Source: an uncultured Dechloromonas sp.
GTDB lineage: Bacteria > Pseudomonadota > Gammaproteobacteria > Burkholderiales > Rhodocyclaceae
DNA: 6,709 bases
Reading direction: 5' to 3'
Assembly (NCBI GenBank): GCA_946477505.1
Contig: CAMKYP010000217.1
Span: 1-6,709, forward strand
Part shown: positions 6,656 to 6,709 of the stretch, in pieces
Position numbering within the stretch: the stretch's first letter is position 1
How the letters are laid out: the number at the start of each line of letters is the position of its first letter
The notes under the pieces: model-generated
Told to the model about the DNA's origin: nothing
The model's database searches: none
Seen by the model: only the letters and a program-made list of their open reading frames with translations
Program-made: the position numbers and the translations under genes

Positions 6656-6709
6656 TGTCGGCGCGCGTTTAAATTTGACCACCTGTGCGCGTTGAATTTT
6701 GACCAGGTG
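6656..6709. mobile_element. Terminus of a probable IS21-family insertion sequence
   Basis: Sequence from about 6656 (TGTCGGCGCGCG) to the edge does not continue the kinase. It starts with TG, as IS21-family ends do, and contains two tandem copies of a 23-bp unit whose core is AATTTGACCA or ATTTTGACCA. Multiple short terminal repeats of this kind, close to the tips, are characteristic of IS21-type elements (IstA transposase, IstB helper), which should lie further right. The exact boundary is uncertain: TG also occurs at 6652, but the intact HE of the H-box favours 6654-6656. The family call rests on my recognition of the repeat core, not on a database match. Confidence 0.65.
6663..6709. repeat. 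Two 23-bp terminal repeats of the insertion sequence
   Basis: Copy 1 is at 6663-6685 and copy 2 at 6687-6709, starting 24 bases apart. They match at 19 of 23 positions, sharing GCGCGTT at the left and TTTGACCA in the middle. In IS21-type elements such repeats are bound by the transposase. The window stops at the end of copy 2, so more copies may follow. Confidence 0.75.

Noticed and set aside
1..6709. CRISPR array, tRNA or rRNA genes
   Set aside because: No regularly spaced repeats apart from the two IS-end copies, and no tRNA cloverleaf or rRNA core sequence was seen on either strand.

Overview
The window looks like a stretch of a GC-rich Gram-negative (proteobacterial) chromosome or accessory region. 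The evidence is Sec signal peptides on all the exported proteins, an outer-membrane beta-barrel ending in Phe, Shine-Dalgarno sites of the AAGGAG type, and an IS21-type element end of a kind common in Pseudomonas and Burkholderia relatives. I cannot name a genus. Every convincing gene lies on the minus strand, so the biological order runs from the right edge to the left.

From right to left: (i) 6656-6709 is the terminus of a probable IS21-family insertion sequence, with two copies of a 23-bp repeat. (ii) 6021-6655 is the 3' part of a sensor histidine kinase gene. It is cut almost exactly at the phospho-acceptor histidine by the insertion, so it keeps the dimerisation helices and the ATPase domain but has lost its sensor half. 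(iii) 5123-5914 encodes a 263-residue exported outer-membrane barrel of the kind often annotated as a transporter. (iv) 4902-5144 is an 80-codon open frame without ATG that overlaps the barrel stop and ends in a LamG-like strand pattern; it is probably a gene remnant. (v) 2448-4850 encodes an 800-residue exported arylsulfatase-type enzyme (sulfatase A) with a C-terminal beta-sandwich. (vi) 2308-2403 is a 31-codon fragment that looks like the end of a lost outer-membrane protein. (vii) 730-2286 encodes a 518-residue exported sulfatase of a different subgroup (sulfatase B). (viii) 1-663 is the first 221 codons of a third exported sulfatase (sulfatase C), which runs off the left edge and is a close paralogue of A.

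Taken together this is a sulfatase cluster: three type I (formylglycine) sulfatases in tandem behind an outer-membrane barrel. A reasonable inference is uptake and periplasmic desulfation of sulfate esters, either for sulfur scavenging or as part of catabolism of a sulfated compound. No formylglycine-generating enzyme, sulfate transporter or response regulator is visible here. The sequence also shows signs of turnover: two remnant frames, paralogous sulfatases, and an IS that has destroyed the adjacent sensor kinase. The most notable single detail is the active-site motif of sulfatase A, Cys-Ser-Ser-Thr-Arg, which lacks the Pro/Ala expected at the third position for formylglycine formation.
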